A stretch of DNA of 64,000 nt from contig NZ_KZ857181.1 of the NCBI RefSeq assembly GCF_003350925.1, forward strand, positions 62,001-126,000, read 5' to 3'. A program made the position numbers and the translations under genes. The notes below the pieces were generated by a model, which saw only the letters and a program-made list of their open reading frames with translations, was not told the DNA's origin and did no database searches. Source of the DNA: Dyella tabacisoli (GTDB lineage Bacteria; Pseudomonadota; Gammaproteobacteria; Xanthomonadales; Rhodanobacteraceae). Shown in pieces: positions 27,579 through 40,229 of the stretch (position 1 is its first letter; each line of letters begins with the position of its first letter).

Positions 27579-28616
27579 GTGAGCGGCGCCGACCAGGCCA
27601 TCCCCCGTTTTGTCATCGGCACCGGGCGCTGTGGCTCGACCCTGCTTTCCAAGATGCTGGCCAAGTGTCCCGGCCTGCTCATGCTCGACGAGTTCTTTGC
27701 CGGAATCGATCGGGATAGCTCGTTTACCGGCACGCAGCTCTCCGGCAAGCAGTTCGCGCACCAGCTTCTGCACGATCGCACCACCATCGAGCTCATCCGC
27801 ACGCGCTATCCGTTGCTGATGCAGGCAGGCGCCCCTACTCTGGTCAACCGCACGGTGCCGCCCTTTCTCAGCGGTAATCAGTCGATTCCGGCTCTCTGCG
27901 TGGCGCTCGCAGGAGCCGCCCAGAAGATGGGCCTCAATCCGTTTCTGCTGACGGGGCGAGCGACACGATTTCTGGAAACTCTGTCAGAGCAACCGTTTGC
28001 CGCGCATTGCCGAACTTTGTTTGACTGGCTCGCACAACAGAGCGGGAGCGTAAGAGGCTGGTGTGAACGGTCCGGCGCATCGCTGGAGTTCTTGGGCGAT
28101 CTCGTCGAGTCGTTTCCGCAAGGCCGTTTTCTGCATCTTCATCGCGACGGCCTGCACACCGCGCTTTCCATGCATGCGCACCCGATATTCGCGCTGCAAA
28201 TATCGCTGCGGCTCAAGCCCATGCTGGCGGAGGAAGCGCAACTTGCAGCTTCGCCTCCGGTCGATATTTCCGTCGACCCGATCGTGCGCCGATTGACCGC
28301 GGAAGCTCCCACGGTGGAGGACTGCGGCCGTTACTGGAGCTCGGCCGTGATGAGCGGGGCGCATGCCGCTGCCGGCCTGGGCAAGGACAGGTATATGGAC
28401 ATTCGCTATGAGGATCTCGTTGCCGATCCTCTTCGCTATCTCGAAAGCATCGCGGATTTTTTTGCACTCGATAGCCGCCAGGCATGGTTGCGCGAGGCCG
28501 CGGCGCTTGCCGATAGTGGTGCCTCTGCGAAGCGGCTGCCGTCATTGTCGCCTCACGCGCTGGCTGCACTGCAGGCGGCGTGTTTACCGGGGCAGCAGTT
28601 GCTCGGGCGAGCCTGA
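27579..28616 (+). CDS. PAPS-dependent sulfotransferase
   Basis: 345 residues, Sulfotransfer_3-type. The 5'-phosphosulfate-binding loop is FVIGTGRCGSTLLSKML (residues 12-28) and the 3'-phosphate site is LHLHRDGLHTALSM near residue 190; RYEDLVADPLRYL near residue 275 matches the conserved end region. Such enzymes move sulfate from PAPS to a hydroxyl or amine of a small molecule or peptide. The gene starts with GTG, GAGG 8 bases upstream, is divergent from the condensation protein, and its last 33 bases overlap the convergent hydrolase gene. Inside an NRPS cluster, sulfation of the peptide product is the natural reading but is inferred. PAPS-making genes are not in the window. Confidence 0.8.
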   Translation: MSGADQAIPRFVIGTGRCGSTLLSKMLAKCPGLLMLDEFFAGIDRDSSFTGTQLSGKQFAHQLLHDRTTIELIRTRYPLLMQAGAPTLVNRTVPPFLSGNQSIPALCVALAGAAQKMGLNPFLLTGRATRFLETLSEQPFAAHCRTLFDWLAQQSGSVRGWCERSGASLEFLGDLVESFPQGRFLHLHRDGLHTALSMHAHPIFALQISLRLKPMLAEEAQLAASPPVDISVDPIVRRLTAEAPTVEDCGRYWSSAVMSGAHAAAGLGKDRYMDIRYEDLVADPLRYLESIADFFALDSRQAWLREAAALADSGASAKRLPSLSPHALAALQAACLPGQQLLGRA

Positions 28617-29840
28617 CGAGTTGGCTGCCGTCACTACCCTGACCGGATAGCGAGCAGGCGGGTTTTGCAGTACCGAGGCCGGCGCGTCTTTCAGATACAT
28701 ATCGAAGAAGCTGTGCACATAATAAGCCGTCGCGGAAAGCTGTTGACGTCCATCGATACCGATAATGCCCAGCAGGTGCAGCAGTCGCTGAACTCGCTGG
28801 CTCTTCACCAGAACCCCATCGCTAAAGCCGAAATGATTCGCTCCCCGGATCGTGACCCACCATCGCCCTTCGGGTGGAAGCCGGTCATAGATGGATTGAA
28901 TATCGGCGTCGATGCGCCGTGTATCCGGGTCCGATGCAGCGCCATGCTCGCCTACCAAAAACATGAATGGCTGATGCAGGCCCTCGCGAATAACGCTACC
29001 GTAGGGCGCGCCATCCACGTCGATGCCGGCCTTGCAGCGCGAATCTTCATGACAGAATTGCGCCGCCGTGGCGCCGCCGAGCGAATGCCCGAAGACGCCG
29101 ACATGCTGCAGGTCGAGCCGTCCGGCGAATCTGCCGGAAGCAGCGGCATTCAGGCGCTCCAATTGATCGAGCGCGAAGCCCATGTCGGACGACCACGCAG
29201 CCAACAGCTTCTCGATCATTTTTTCCTGGACAGGGCCGGACACAAGCTCGGGATTATTCTCCGCTGTTCTCGACACGACACGTCCGTCGGAGAACACCAT
29301 GACCGCGGTACGGAACGGCGCGTCAAAACCCACGACGATATAGCCATGGCTGGCCAGATCCTCGGCAAGCACCGTGTACTCCGCGGTCAATGCGGCCAGG
29401 CCGGCGCGCATAATCACCACAGGATAAGTCTGCTGCTCGGGCGATAGATCGGGGTCCTGCATGCTGTGTACGCGCACACGCGACAAATCGCGCGTTATGA
29501 ACTTGCTGATTAGCGCCCCGCGCGCCTGCTCGACGGCGGCGCGCCAGGCAGCCGGGAGATAGTCGGCCGTTACGCCCGGCGATGCGTTTGGCATGGGGTA
29601 TTTCGGCGCGGGGTACCAGATCCAGGCGACAAGCTCCCGCGGGGTCCCAGGCATGGGCGCCAACTTGTCCGTATGGGCAGCATCGGTCCAGGTGTAAATC
29701 GACCGACCGACCGCATAGGGGCCGGTTGGTGTGGGGAGCCTCGTCTCGGCGCGGTGCTCGTCCCGCAGCAGCCCAAGCAGGACCCCTACGCCAAGTACGA
29801 TCAGCGCCGCCAGCACAGCGAGCCCTTTGAGTATCCACAT
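28584..29840 (-). CDS. Membrane-anchored alpha/beta hydrolase (PAF-acetylhydrolase/dienelactone-hydrolase-like)
   Basis: 418 residues from the ATG at 29840. The N-terminus is one strong membrane segment (MWILKGLAVLAALIVLGVG), after which the enzyme would face the periplasm. The catalytic core (about 70-400) has the nucleophile motif GVFGHSLGGATAA, GIDVDGAPYG, and a late His in GANHFGFSD, as in platelet-activating-factor acetylhydrolase-type serine esterases. It is not a typical type II thioesterase. A reading frame continues upstream to 30158, but those residues lie antisense or out of frame to the flavin reductase gene and lack similarity. It follows the flavin reductase on the same strand by 67 bases. 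Roles could be product maturation, deacylation or self-protection at the cell envelope; none is shown. Confidence 0.7.
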   Translation of the reverse strand: MWILKGLAVLAALIVLGVGVLLGLLRDEHRAETRLPTPTGPYAVGRSIYTWTDAAHTDKLAPMPGTPRELVAWIWYPAPKYPMPNASPGVTADYLPAAWRAAVEQARGALISKFITRDLSRVRVHSMQDPDLSPEQQTYPVVIMRAGLAALTAEYTVLAEDLASHGYIVVGFDAPFRTAVMVFSDGRVVSRTAENNPELVSGPVQEKMIEKLLAAWSSDMGFALDQLERLNAAASGRFAGRLDLQHVGVFGHSLGGATAAQFCHEDSRCKAGIDVDGAPYGSVIREGLHQPFMFLVGEHGAASDPDTRRIDADIQSIYDRLPPEGRWWVTIRGANHFGFSDGVLVKSQRVQRLLHLLGIIGIDGRQQLSATAYYVHSFFDMYLKDAPASVLQNPPARYPVRVVTAANSSGSPEQLLPR

Positions 29841-29907
29841 AATCAAGCTCGCTCCTCGCTCTTGATGTATTTCACCCCTGTGGCGCGATGCCCTGCGGGT
29901 GCGGCTT

Positions 29908-30456
29908 TCATACCTCGCTCGCCAGGCGGGCAAAGGATCCGCCGAAATACAGCAATGGGTCGGTGGTGCGTAGAGGCGATACCCGCACACCGACCACTTC
30001 GCAGACGAACATGGAATGAGTGCTTCCGTCGAGGTAATCCACGACGCGGCATTCGAGATTCGCCAAGGCATCCTGCAGCACGGGTGCGCCGAGCGCACCG
30101 GTCGTCCATTTCCCTTCGCGGAAACGCTCCTGCGGGGTACATGGCGATAGACCTGCAAAACGCCGGGCGAGGCTCTCGTGTTCCGTGGCCAGTATGTTTA
30201 CCGCGATCACCTGGCACCTGCGTATCGCCCGATAGGCCCAGCAGATTCGATTCACGCATGCGAGCAACCGGGGCGGTTCGACCGTCATCGAGCAGATGGC
30301 TGTCGCGGTAAGCCCCGCCGGCTCGCCGTCGAAGTGCGAGGTCACGATCGCGCACGCGCCGGCGAGCCGGCGCATACCCTCTCGAAACTCGGCGGGCGAC
30401 ACTGGCCCGTTTGCGCGGACTCTCTCCACATGCGCTTCATTGGCCCGAGTTTCCAT
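29908..30456 (-). CDS. Flavin reductase (likely FADH2 supplier for the halogenase)
   Basis: 182 residues of the flavin reductase-like FMN-binding split-barrel family (HpaC/PrnF type). Characteristic pieces are FREGMRRLAGACAIVTS, GLTATAICSMTVEPPRLLACVN (given in part as TATAICSMTVEPP), VNILATEHESLARRFAG and HSMFVCEVVGVRV. Such enzymes use NAD(P)H to reduce free FAD or FMN and hand it to two-component flavin monooxygenases or halogenases. The only flavin-dependent partner in the window is the tryptophan halogenase at 38.6-40.2 kb. It begins 16 bases after the stop of the large NRPS, so it belongs to that transcript. Confidence 0.85.
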   Translation of the reverse strand: METRANEAHVERVRANGPVSPAEFREGMRRLAGACAIVTSHFDGEPAGLTATAICSMTVEPPRLLACVNRICWAYRAIRRCQVIAVNILATEHESLARRFAGLSPCTPQERFREGKWTTGALGAPVLQDALANLECRVVDYLDGSTHSMFVCEVVGVRVSPLRTTDPLLYFGGSFARLASEV

Positions 30457-30472
30457 TATTTACTATGGACCT

Positions 30473-33400
30473 TTATGCACCAGGCTGATGAGTGCCGATG
30501 GCGGCGGCGGGTCGGGCGACCTGCTCCACAAGCCAGCGCTCGTTGGCAATGCGTTCGGCCAGCGCTTCCAGGCTGGGCGCATCGAACAGGGCTTTAAGGG
30601 GGATGTCTACATCCAGCGCCTCTCGTATCCAGGCGACTACGCGCGTCGCCACCAATGAATGACCGCCCAGCGTGAAGAAGTTGTCGTGTATGCCGACGCG
30701 CTCAACCTCCAGTACGCTCGACCAGATTTCCGCAAGGCTGATTTCTATCTCGCTCCGGGGCGCGACGTAGTCCTCGACCTGCACATGAGCGTCCGACCGC
30801 AGCAACGCAGCCCTGTCGATTTTTCCGTGAACATTGAGCGGTAGCTGCGGCATATGGACGAAAGTCGCCGGAACCATGTAATCAGGCAATGTCTGCTTCA
30901 GATACATACGCAGCGAATTCACGCTTGGGGGCGATTCCGATGCGCACGCCAAATAGGCCACGAGACTGCGCTCGCCTCCGTCGCCATGCAACATCACGGC
31001 TGCCTGCCTGACCTCCGGGTATTCCAGCAACGCCGACTCGATCTCGCCGAGTTCGATCCTGAAGCCGCGTAGCTTGACCTGTTGATCGACGCGTCCGACG
31101 AACTCCAAGTTGCCGTCAGGCAAATAGCGAACCAGATCGCCGGTTTGATAGAGGCGGCCGCCCGTTGTAGAGAAGGGGTCGGCGATAAAGCGATCCGCTG
31201 TTAAGCCCGGGCGCCCCAAGTACCCTCGGGCGATCCCTGCACCGCCGATATGTAGCTCGCCTACCGTCCCGACCGGAGTCTGGCTGAGATCTTCCGCCAA
31301 CACATACAAACGAGTATTGGCAACGGCGTGCCCGAGATGTATCCGCGAATCTCCCGCGACGAGATCTCCATAGCTTGCGCATACCGTGGCTTCGGTGGGT
31401 CCGTAGGCATTAATCAGTCGGAAGCGGGATGCCCATGCCCGAGCCAGCTCGGGCGGACAGGCTTCGCCGCCGATGATAACCATGCGCAAATGCGGCAGAT
31501 CCAGCGCACTGGGATCACCGAGCGTATGCAGCGCCGATGGCGACACCATCAGCACGGTGATCTTGTACTCCCGCAGGGTTCGCTCAAGTTCGGGACCAGC
31601 CGCGATGCGTCCGGGAGAAGTCAGATGCAAGGTCGCGCCGGACGATAGCGTGGTCGCGATTTCCCAGATCGAAGCATCGAAATTCAGACTGGCAAACTGC
31701 AGGACGCGGTCGCCCCTGCGGAATCCGAAGTCCGTCGCTTGCGCATGGACGAGGTTGCACAAACCCGCATGCTGGACCAGCACGCCCTTGGGTTTACCGG
31801 TGGAGCCGGAGGTATAGATGACGTAGGCGAGATGGTCCGGGCGTGCGCTTCCGGCAGGCGCCGTGACAGGTTGCTCTGCCATAGCGTCCCGATCGTCATC
31901 GAGATTGACCACGCGTGCCCAATGGGCGGGCAAAGCATCGGCCAGCTCCCGCCGGGTGACCAACACCGGAACCCGTGTCTCCTCCATCATCAACGCCAGG
32001 CGGTCTTCGGGGTATTCCGGGTCGAGCGGCAAGTAGGCGCCACCTGCCTTGAGAATGCCCAGCAAACCGATGACTATTTCGAACGAGCGATCGACGCACA
32101 AGCCGACGATGACATCGGGCCCTACCCCAAGCCCGCGCAAGTAATGGGCTAATTGATTCGCGCGCGCGTCCAGCTCGGCATAACTCAGCTCGCCCCATGG
32201 CGACGACAACGCGATAGCGTCGGCCGCGTTCGCGGCCTGCTTCGCGATGAGGTCGGTAAGGCATGTGTCGGACGGGAACCCGGCGGTGGTTTCATTCCAT
32301 TTGCGCAAAGCAAGCCTGTCGGCCTGCGGCAGCATGATGCATTCCCTGTACGTCTCTTGTGGCCGCTGCGTCATCTGCTCAAGCGTGAGCAGATAAATCT
32401 CCATGAGCTTGTTGACCCGCTCCGAGTCGATCCGCTTGACATGGAAAGTCACCGCCAGCTCGCCGTGGCCTACATGGGAGTCCGTGCGCACGCAGACCAC
32501 CAGCGGAAAGTTGGTCTGCGGAACCGGCTTCCATTCCTTGACGTGCAACCGATCGGCCAGCGATTCGTACACATGGAAGTTGATGTAGTCGAACATCACC
32601 TCCAACGTATCCCTCCCGGAACGGCGGCGGAATATCTCCACGACCGGATAAGAGCGATAGCGCAATACCTCCTCTTCCAGCGTGAGGGCATATCGCGCGA
32701 GGTCCAGCCAGCAAGCGCGCAGCGGTAATTGGCCGCTGCGGAAATGGATCGGAACGGTATTGAGATAAAGTCCCGGAACTTCATCCCCGTGCATGGATTC
32801 CAGGCGTGCATTCGTAACCAGTCCAGTCGCCACGGACTGAACGCCGGTAAAGACCCGCAGCGCGTGCAGATGAGCCGCGAAAAATACGCTCTTGATCGGC
32901 ACACGGGCCTCTGCGGCAAAGTCGGCTACGTCGCGCATGAGCCGCAGGTCGAAACGTACATTCAGATTTTCGGATGCATCCTGCTCGCCATCGTCCATAG
33001 CCGGCTGCTCACCTTTGCTTCGCAGCCATAGATTCGAACGCGGCAAGTCGTCCACGATGCGCGTCCAGTAAGCCTCGTGCCCGGCATTTGCCAGCATGCG
33101 GCGCTCGGCGGCGATATAGTCCCGAAAGGTAACTGGCAGCGCTGGCTTTGCCGCAACCGGCGTGCCCGCAAGACGCGCGAGATAGTCTTCGTACAATTCC
33201 GTAAGTACGGCCGCGTCGCTCCAACCGTCCAGGATCGCGTGGTGGGAGCTCATGCTCAACTGAAACTCTTGCTCATTCAGGCGATGCGCAAAAAACCTTA
33301 CCAGCAGCCCATCCGCCAGGCCGAAGCCGCGGCGCTTTTCGTGTTCGATAAAGTCACTCAGCGCGGCGTTCTGCCGCGAATCATCGAGATGGCTCCAATC

Positions 33401-36400
33401 GGCGACGACAAATGGCACCGGCGTCGGCGCACGCACGCATTGCACCGGCTCCATATAGCCACTTAGATGGAAGTGGGTGCGCAGTATGGGGTGGCGGTCG
33501 ACTGTCGCCTGGATGGCGGCCTGCAATTTGTCGGCATCCAGCGGTTTATCGAGGCGGTGGCTGGTGGCGGCGTGATAGGTCCTGCTGCCACGTTCCCATT
33601 CACTGTGAAACAGCATGCCCAACTGCAGTTTCGACAGCGGATAGGCATCCAGATAGCCGGCCTGCTGCGCCTTGAGCCGGTCGCTTTCACCGACCAGCTC
33701 GAAGGGCTCGGTCGCGATGTTGATCGCGGTCGAGTCGTTCCGCGCCGCCAGCTCGGCAAGCGCACCAAGTCTTGGCCTCTCGAAAAGCTCCACGAGAGAG
33801 AAATGCAGCCCGAGCTTCTGCGCTTCGGCCTGAACGCGCAAGGCCAGAATCGAATCACCTCCCAACTCGAAGAAGTGATCCTCGATGCCTACGCGATCGA
33901 CTTTGAGTACGTCTCTCCAAATAGCGGCGAGCGTCTGCTCCGCTGAGGTCTCCGGCGCCGTGTAAGCCGTAGCGTCATTGCGCCCGGAAGGTAGCGGCAG
34001 CTTGTCGCGATCGACTTTTCCGTTGCTGGTCAAAGGCAGGGCATCGAGCGCTACGAAGACGGCAGGCACCATGTATTGAGGCAACCGGGACCTGAGCTGA
34101 GCCCCCAGCTCGTGAAGGTCGGTTTCGCAGCCTGCCTCTGCAACGATGTAGGCGACCAGGCGCGGCTCTCCTACCGTATCTTCGCGCAGCACGACCACCG
34201 CCTGCGCGACGTGAGAGTCCTTGAGCAGGGCCGACTCGATCTCACCCAGCTCGATGCGATGGCCGCGCAACTTCACCTGGTGATCCGTGCGTCCGACGAA
34301 TGCCAGCTTTCCGTCTGCCCGATAGCGAACCCGGTCTCCCGTGCTGTACATCCGGCTTCCGGCCGGCCCATACGGATCGGCCAGGAATTTCTCGGCAGTG
34401 AGGCCCGCACGCCGGAGATAACCCCGCGCCTGCCCTGCTCCGGCCACGTATAACTCCCCGACCACGCCCGCCGGCACCGGCTCCAGGTGCGCATCGAGTA
34501 CATAGGCGCGCACGTTGGCTATCGGCTGACCTATCGATGCGTCCCAGCCGTCGACGTCTCCGCCGATATGGTCGTCGTAAGTGGCGCACACCGTGGTTTC
34601 GGTAATGCCATATTCGTTGATAAAGTGCCGTCCCCGAGCCCAGCGATCCGCGAGTGCGGGATCAAAAGATTCCCCGCCGGTAAACAGCAGGCGCAGAGCC
34701 GGGAACGGTTCGTTCGGCAGCAAAGCCAACTGCGATGCGGGCAGCATGGCGATGGTGATGGCCTTGTCCTGCAGAATTCGCTGCAACTGAGCGCCGATCA
34801 AGGCCGCCGGCGGCGTCCCCAGTACGCACAACGTCGCTCCGCTGCTCAGCGGCAGCAGAATCTCCAGCATGGAAACGTCGAAGCTGAGACTCGTGAACTG
34901 CAACACCCGATCGCCCGGCCGCACATCAAACGAGCGCCGATGCGCTTCGAGCATATTGACCAGCCCCCGGTGCGCAACCAGCACACCTTTCGGATGGCCG
35001 GTGGAACCCGACGTATAGATCACGTATGCCAGGTTATCGGGGGTCGCCAGGCGTTCCGGGGAGGTATCGGGCTGGGCTTCGACAAGTGCCTGCAACCTGG
35101 GTTCATCCACACAGATCAGGTGTCCCCAATACGACGGGAGCACATCTTCCAGCCGCGCTTCGGTAATCAACACCGCAACGCTGGCATCCTCCAATAAATA
35201 AGCCATCCGGCCCGCTGGAAGGTGCTCATCGAGCGGCAAATAGACCCCGCCCGCCTTCAGAATCGCCAGCAATGCGATGACCATATCGGCAGAGCGGCTC
35301 ATGCAAAGCCCCACCACTACCTCCTGCCCCACGCCGAGGCTTCGGAGATGGTGTGCGAGCCGGTTGGATCGGTGTTCGAGGTCGGCGTAGCTAAGCTCTT
35401 CCCGCGTATCGGACAGGGCTGGTGCCTGGGGCGTACGGGTCGCTTGCGCACTAATCAACTCGTGAATACAGCGGTCGTGGGGATAAGGCGTGTGCGCCTG
35501 GCTCCACTGGCCGATTTGCGTCTCGCGCTCCGACTCGCTCAACAAAGGCAACCGCGAAACACGGCATAGCGGCGCGGCGACGATCGCGGCGAGCAGTTGC
35601 TGGAATGCTGCCGCGAGGCGTTCGATGGTGGCGGGATCGAACAGATCGCTGGCGTACTCGAAGGCACAGCGCAATTCCGACAAGGTCTCGTGTACGTAGA
35701 GCGACAAATCGAACTTCGAAGTGATCGGTTCGTCATCGATCCAGGAGACGTCGAGTCCGGGAAGGGTCAGAATCTCGCGCGGGAAATTCTGAAACGACAA
35801 CGAAACTTGCACGATCGGTTGACGTGAGAGGTCTCGCTCGGGCTGCAGCTCCGAAACCAGCTTCTCGAAGGGAAGATCCTGGTGGGCATAAGCGTCGAGT
35901 GCGGTCTCCTTGACCTGGGCCAGTAGCTCCTTGAAGGTCGGGTCGCCCGCCAGGTTCGCGCGCAGAATAAGGCTGTTGACGAAGAAGCCGATGAGCTCTT
36001 CGAACTCACGCCGCGAACGCCCGGCTGCCGGCGATCCCACGACGATATCGGTCTGGCCGCTCCATCGGGACAGCAAGACCTGGAAGGCCGCCAACACCAC
36101 CATGAATAAGGTGGCATCTTCGCCATGTCCCAGGGCTCGCAGACCGTCGCAGATTTCTTTCGGAACGCAGAACGAGACGCCTGCACCGCGAGTCGATGCC
36201 ACCGGCGGGCGAGACCGGTCGGTGGGAAGCGCCAATACCGGCGGTGCGCCAGCGAGCTGCTTTTTCCAATAGTCCCGCTGCTCGACCAGTACAGCACCTT
36301 GCAGCCACTGACGCTGCCAGTGGGCAAAATCACGGTACTGAAGCGTCAGCGGAGGCAACTCTATGTTGCGCCCGGCAAGTGCCTGCGGATAGATCTCGCC

Positions 36401-37144
36401 AAGCTCTCTGGCCAGCACGCTGAGCAACGACCAGCCGTCCGAAATGATGTGATGCGTGGTTATCAGCAGCAGGTGATAGTCCGAACGCAGCCGCAGCAGC
36501 GTAACGCGCAGCAACGGCCCATGCAGCAAGTCGAACGGTTCAAGCGCCCGTGCCTGCATGACGGCGCGGGCCTGGGTCTCGGCCTCGGGGTCCGGCAAGC
36601 GGGAAAAGTCCACGACCTCCAATGTCACCGGCCGTGGATCTTCGACGATCTGTCTGGCCGCTCCGTCGATCAGCTCGAAGTGTGTCCGCATCGACTCGTG
36701 CCGTCGCAGCAATGCCGTAAACGTGCGCTCCAGCGCCGCCGCATCGAGGGACCCGCGCAAACGCAGTGCCAGCGGAACGTTATAGGCCTGCCCGGCGAGT
36801 CCGGCCTGATCGAGGAATAACAAGCCCTCCTGAGCGAATGACAACGGTAGCGGGCCAGAATACGGGCGATGTTCGACAACGGCTGCGGCATCTGTCTGCT
36901 GTTCGGCCTGCAGATGCGCCACTCGTGCCGAAAATTGCCTCATCGTCGGGTTTTCGAACAAGGTCCGTACCGAGACCTCGACACCCAGGGCCTCGTACAC
37001 GCGTGCGACCACCCGCATGGCCGCCATGGAGTCGCCGCCCATGTCGATAAAGCTTTGCTCTGGGTCTAGCTCATGTCGCTCAAGTACATCCGCCCAGATG
37101 GCATTTACCACTGTTTCGCAATGTGTTTCACAGTCCACCGCCAT
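30473..37144 (-). CDS. NRPS: PCP-C-A-PCP-C-A-PCP (extra N-terminal carrier domain)
   Basis: 2223 residues. It opens directly with a carrier domain ([14 protein letters not shown], residues 34-47) that no A domain in this protein precedes, so it must be loaded in trans. C1 has HHIISDGWS (about 230); A1 code read as DVLMFGEVCK (unassigned, near-identical to the codes of two other NRPSs here); PCP1 LGGDSIL (about 1093); C2 HHAILDGWS (about 1300) of the same subtype as the last C domain of the 13.6-18.7 kb NRPS; A2 code DAWMIGAVCK, close to Phe/aromatic codes such as DAWTIAAVCK; PCP2 LGGHSLV (about 2160). It ends 56 residues later without a releasing domain or obvious docking tail. The ATG at 37144 has GAGAGGG before it; a TTG at 37180 is an alternative start. 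Confidence 0.88.
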   Translation of the reverse strand: MAVDCETHCETVVNAIWADVLERHELDPEQSFIDMGGDSMAAMRVVARVYEALGVEVSVRTLFENPTMRQFSARVAHLQAEQQTDAAAVVEHRPYSGPLPLSFAQEGLLFLDQAGLAGQAYNVPLALRLRGSLDAAALERTFTALLRRHESMRTHFELIDGAARQIVEDPRPVTLEVVDFSRLPDPEAETQARAVMQARALEPFDLLHGPLLRVTLLRLRSDYHLLLITTHHIISDGWSLLSVLARELGEIYPQALAGRNIELPPLTLQYRDFAHWQRQWLQGAVLVEQRDYWKKQLAGAPPVLALPTDRSRPPVASTRGAGVSFCVPKEICDGLRALGHGEDATLFMVVLAAFQVLLSRWSGQTDIVVGSPAAGRSRREFEELIGFFVNSLILRANLAGDPTFKELLAQVKETALDAYAHQDLPFEKLVSELQPERDLSRQPIVQVSLSFQNFPREILTLPGLDVSWIDDEPITSKFDLSLYVHETLSELRCAFEYASDLFDPATIERLAAAFQQLLAAIVAAPLCRVSRLPLLSESERETQIGQWSQAHTPYPHDRCIHELISAQATRTPQAPALSDTREELSYADLEHRSNRLAHHLRSLGVGQEVVVGLCMSRSADMVIALLAILKAGGVYLPLDEHLPAGRMAYLLEDASVAVLITEARLEDVLPSYWGHLICVDEPRLQALVEAQPDTSPERLATPDNLAYVIYTSGSTGHPKGVLVAHRGLVNMLEAHRRSFDVRPGDRVLQFTSLSFDVSMLEILLPLSSGATLCVLGTPPAALIGAQLQRILQDKAITIAMLPASQLALLPNEPFPALRLLFTGGESFDPALADRWARGRHFINEYGITETTVCATYDDHIGGDVDGWDASIGQPIANVRAYVLDAHLEPVPAGVVGELYVAGAGQARGYLRRAGLTAEKFLADPYGPAGSRMYSTGDRVRYRADGKLAFVGRTDHQVKLRGHRIELGEIESALLKDSHVAQAVVVLREDTVGEPRLVAYIVAEAGCETDLHELGAQLRSRLPQYMVPAVFVALDALPLTSNGKVDRDKLPLPSGRNDATAYTAPETSAEQTLAAIWRDVLKVDRVGIEDHFFELGGDSILALRVQAEAQKLGLHFSLVELFERPRLGALAELAARNDSTAINIATEPFELVGESDRLKAQQAGYLDAYPLSKLQLGMLFHSEWERGSRTYHAATSHRLDKPLDADKLQAAIQATVDRHPILRTHFHLSGYMEPVQCVRAPTPVPFVVADWSHLDDSRQNAALSDFIEHEKRRGFGLADGLLVRFFAHRLNEQEFQLSMSSHHAILDGWSDAAVLTELYEDYLARLAGTPVAAKPALPVTFRDYIAAERRMLANAGHEAYWTRIVDDLPRSNLWLRSKGEQPAMDDGEQDASENLNVRFDLRLMRDVADFAAEARVPIKSVFFAAHLHALRVFTGVQSVATGLVTNARLESMHGDEVPGLYLNTVPIHFRSGQLPLRACWLDLARYALTLEEEVLRYRSYPVVEIFRRRSGRDTLEVMFDYINFHVYESLADRLHVKEWKPVPQTNFPLVVCVRTDSHVGHGELAVTFHVKRIDSERVNKLMEIYLLTLEQMTQRPQETYRECIMLPQADRLALRKWNETTAGFPSDTCLTDLIAKQAANAADAIALSSPWGELSYAELDARANQLAHYLRGLGVGPDVIVGLCVDRSFEIVIGLLGILKAGGAYLPLDPEYPEDRLALMMEETRVPVLVTRRELADALPAHWARVVNLDDDRDAMAEQPVTAPAGSARPDHLAYVIYTSGSTGKPKGVLVQHAGLCNLVHAQATDFGFRRGDRVLQFASLNFDASIWEIATTLSSGATLHLTSPGRIAAGPELERTLREYKITVLMVSPSALHTLGDPSALDLPHLRMVIIGGEACPPELARAWASRFRLINAYGPTEATVCASYGDLVAGDSRIHLGHAVANTRLYVLAEDLSQTPVGTVGELHIGGAGIARGYLGRPGLTADRFIADPFSTTGGRLYQTGDLVRYLPDGNLEFVGRVDQQVKLRGFRIELGEIESALLEYPEVRQAAVMLHGDGGERSLVAYLACASESPPSVNSLRMYLKQTLPDYMVPATFVHMPQLPLNVHGKIDRAALLRSDAHVQVEDYVAPRSEIEISLAEIWSSVLEVERVGIHDNFFTLGGHSLVATRVVAWIREALDVDIPLKALFDAPSLEALAERIANERWLVEQVARPAAAIGTHQPGA

Positions 37145-37260
37145 CGCCCTCTCGATCGATCGATCAAATGCAAACGGCAAGAGCCCTACTCCGATTGCCC
37201 CGCCGCGTCCGATGAGCTACTTTTCCGCTTCAAATCGTTCACCGACGGGTACCTGCCCGA

Positions 37261-40180
<2,920 letters not shown>

Positions 40181-40201
40181 ATCAAGTGCACAAGTGCAGG
40201 C

Positions 40202-40229
40202 CCGGCCATCGCGCCAGTGCGATGGCCGG
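40202..40229. terminator. Bidirectional terminator between halogenase and NRPS B
   Basis: CCGGCCATCGC (40202-40212) and GCGATGGCCGG (40219-40229) form a perfect 11-bp GC-rich stem with a 6-base loop. It lies between two convergent genes and touches the stop codon of the minus-strand NRPS. There is no T-run, so efficiency is uncertain. Confidence 0.65.

Noticed and set aside
27413-27802. Upstream extension of the free condensation protein
   Set aside because: It runs antisense through the sulfotransferase start and through the promoter elements; similarity begins only at the docking domain.
28584-29840. Type II thioesterase for the NRPS
   Set aside because: The hydrolase has a membrane anchor and PAF-acetylhydrolase-like core, not the compact TEII fold, and would face the periplasm.
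29841-30158. Upstream extension of the membrane-anchored hydrolase
   Set aside because: It overlaps the flavin reductase gene out of frame; the hydrophobic anchor beginning at 29840 is the expected N-terminus.
37148-37170. Tandem CGAT repeats at the start of NRPS A
   Set aside because: Only about three units inside codons near the start; too short to call a repeat or regulatory element.
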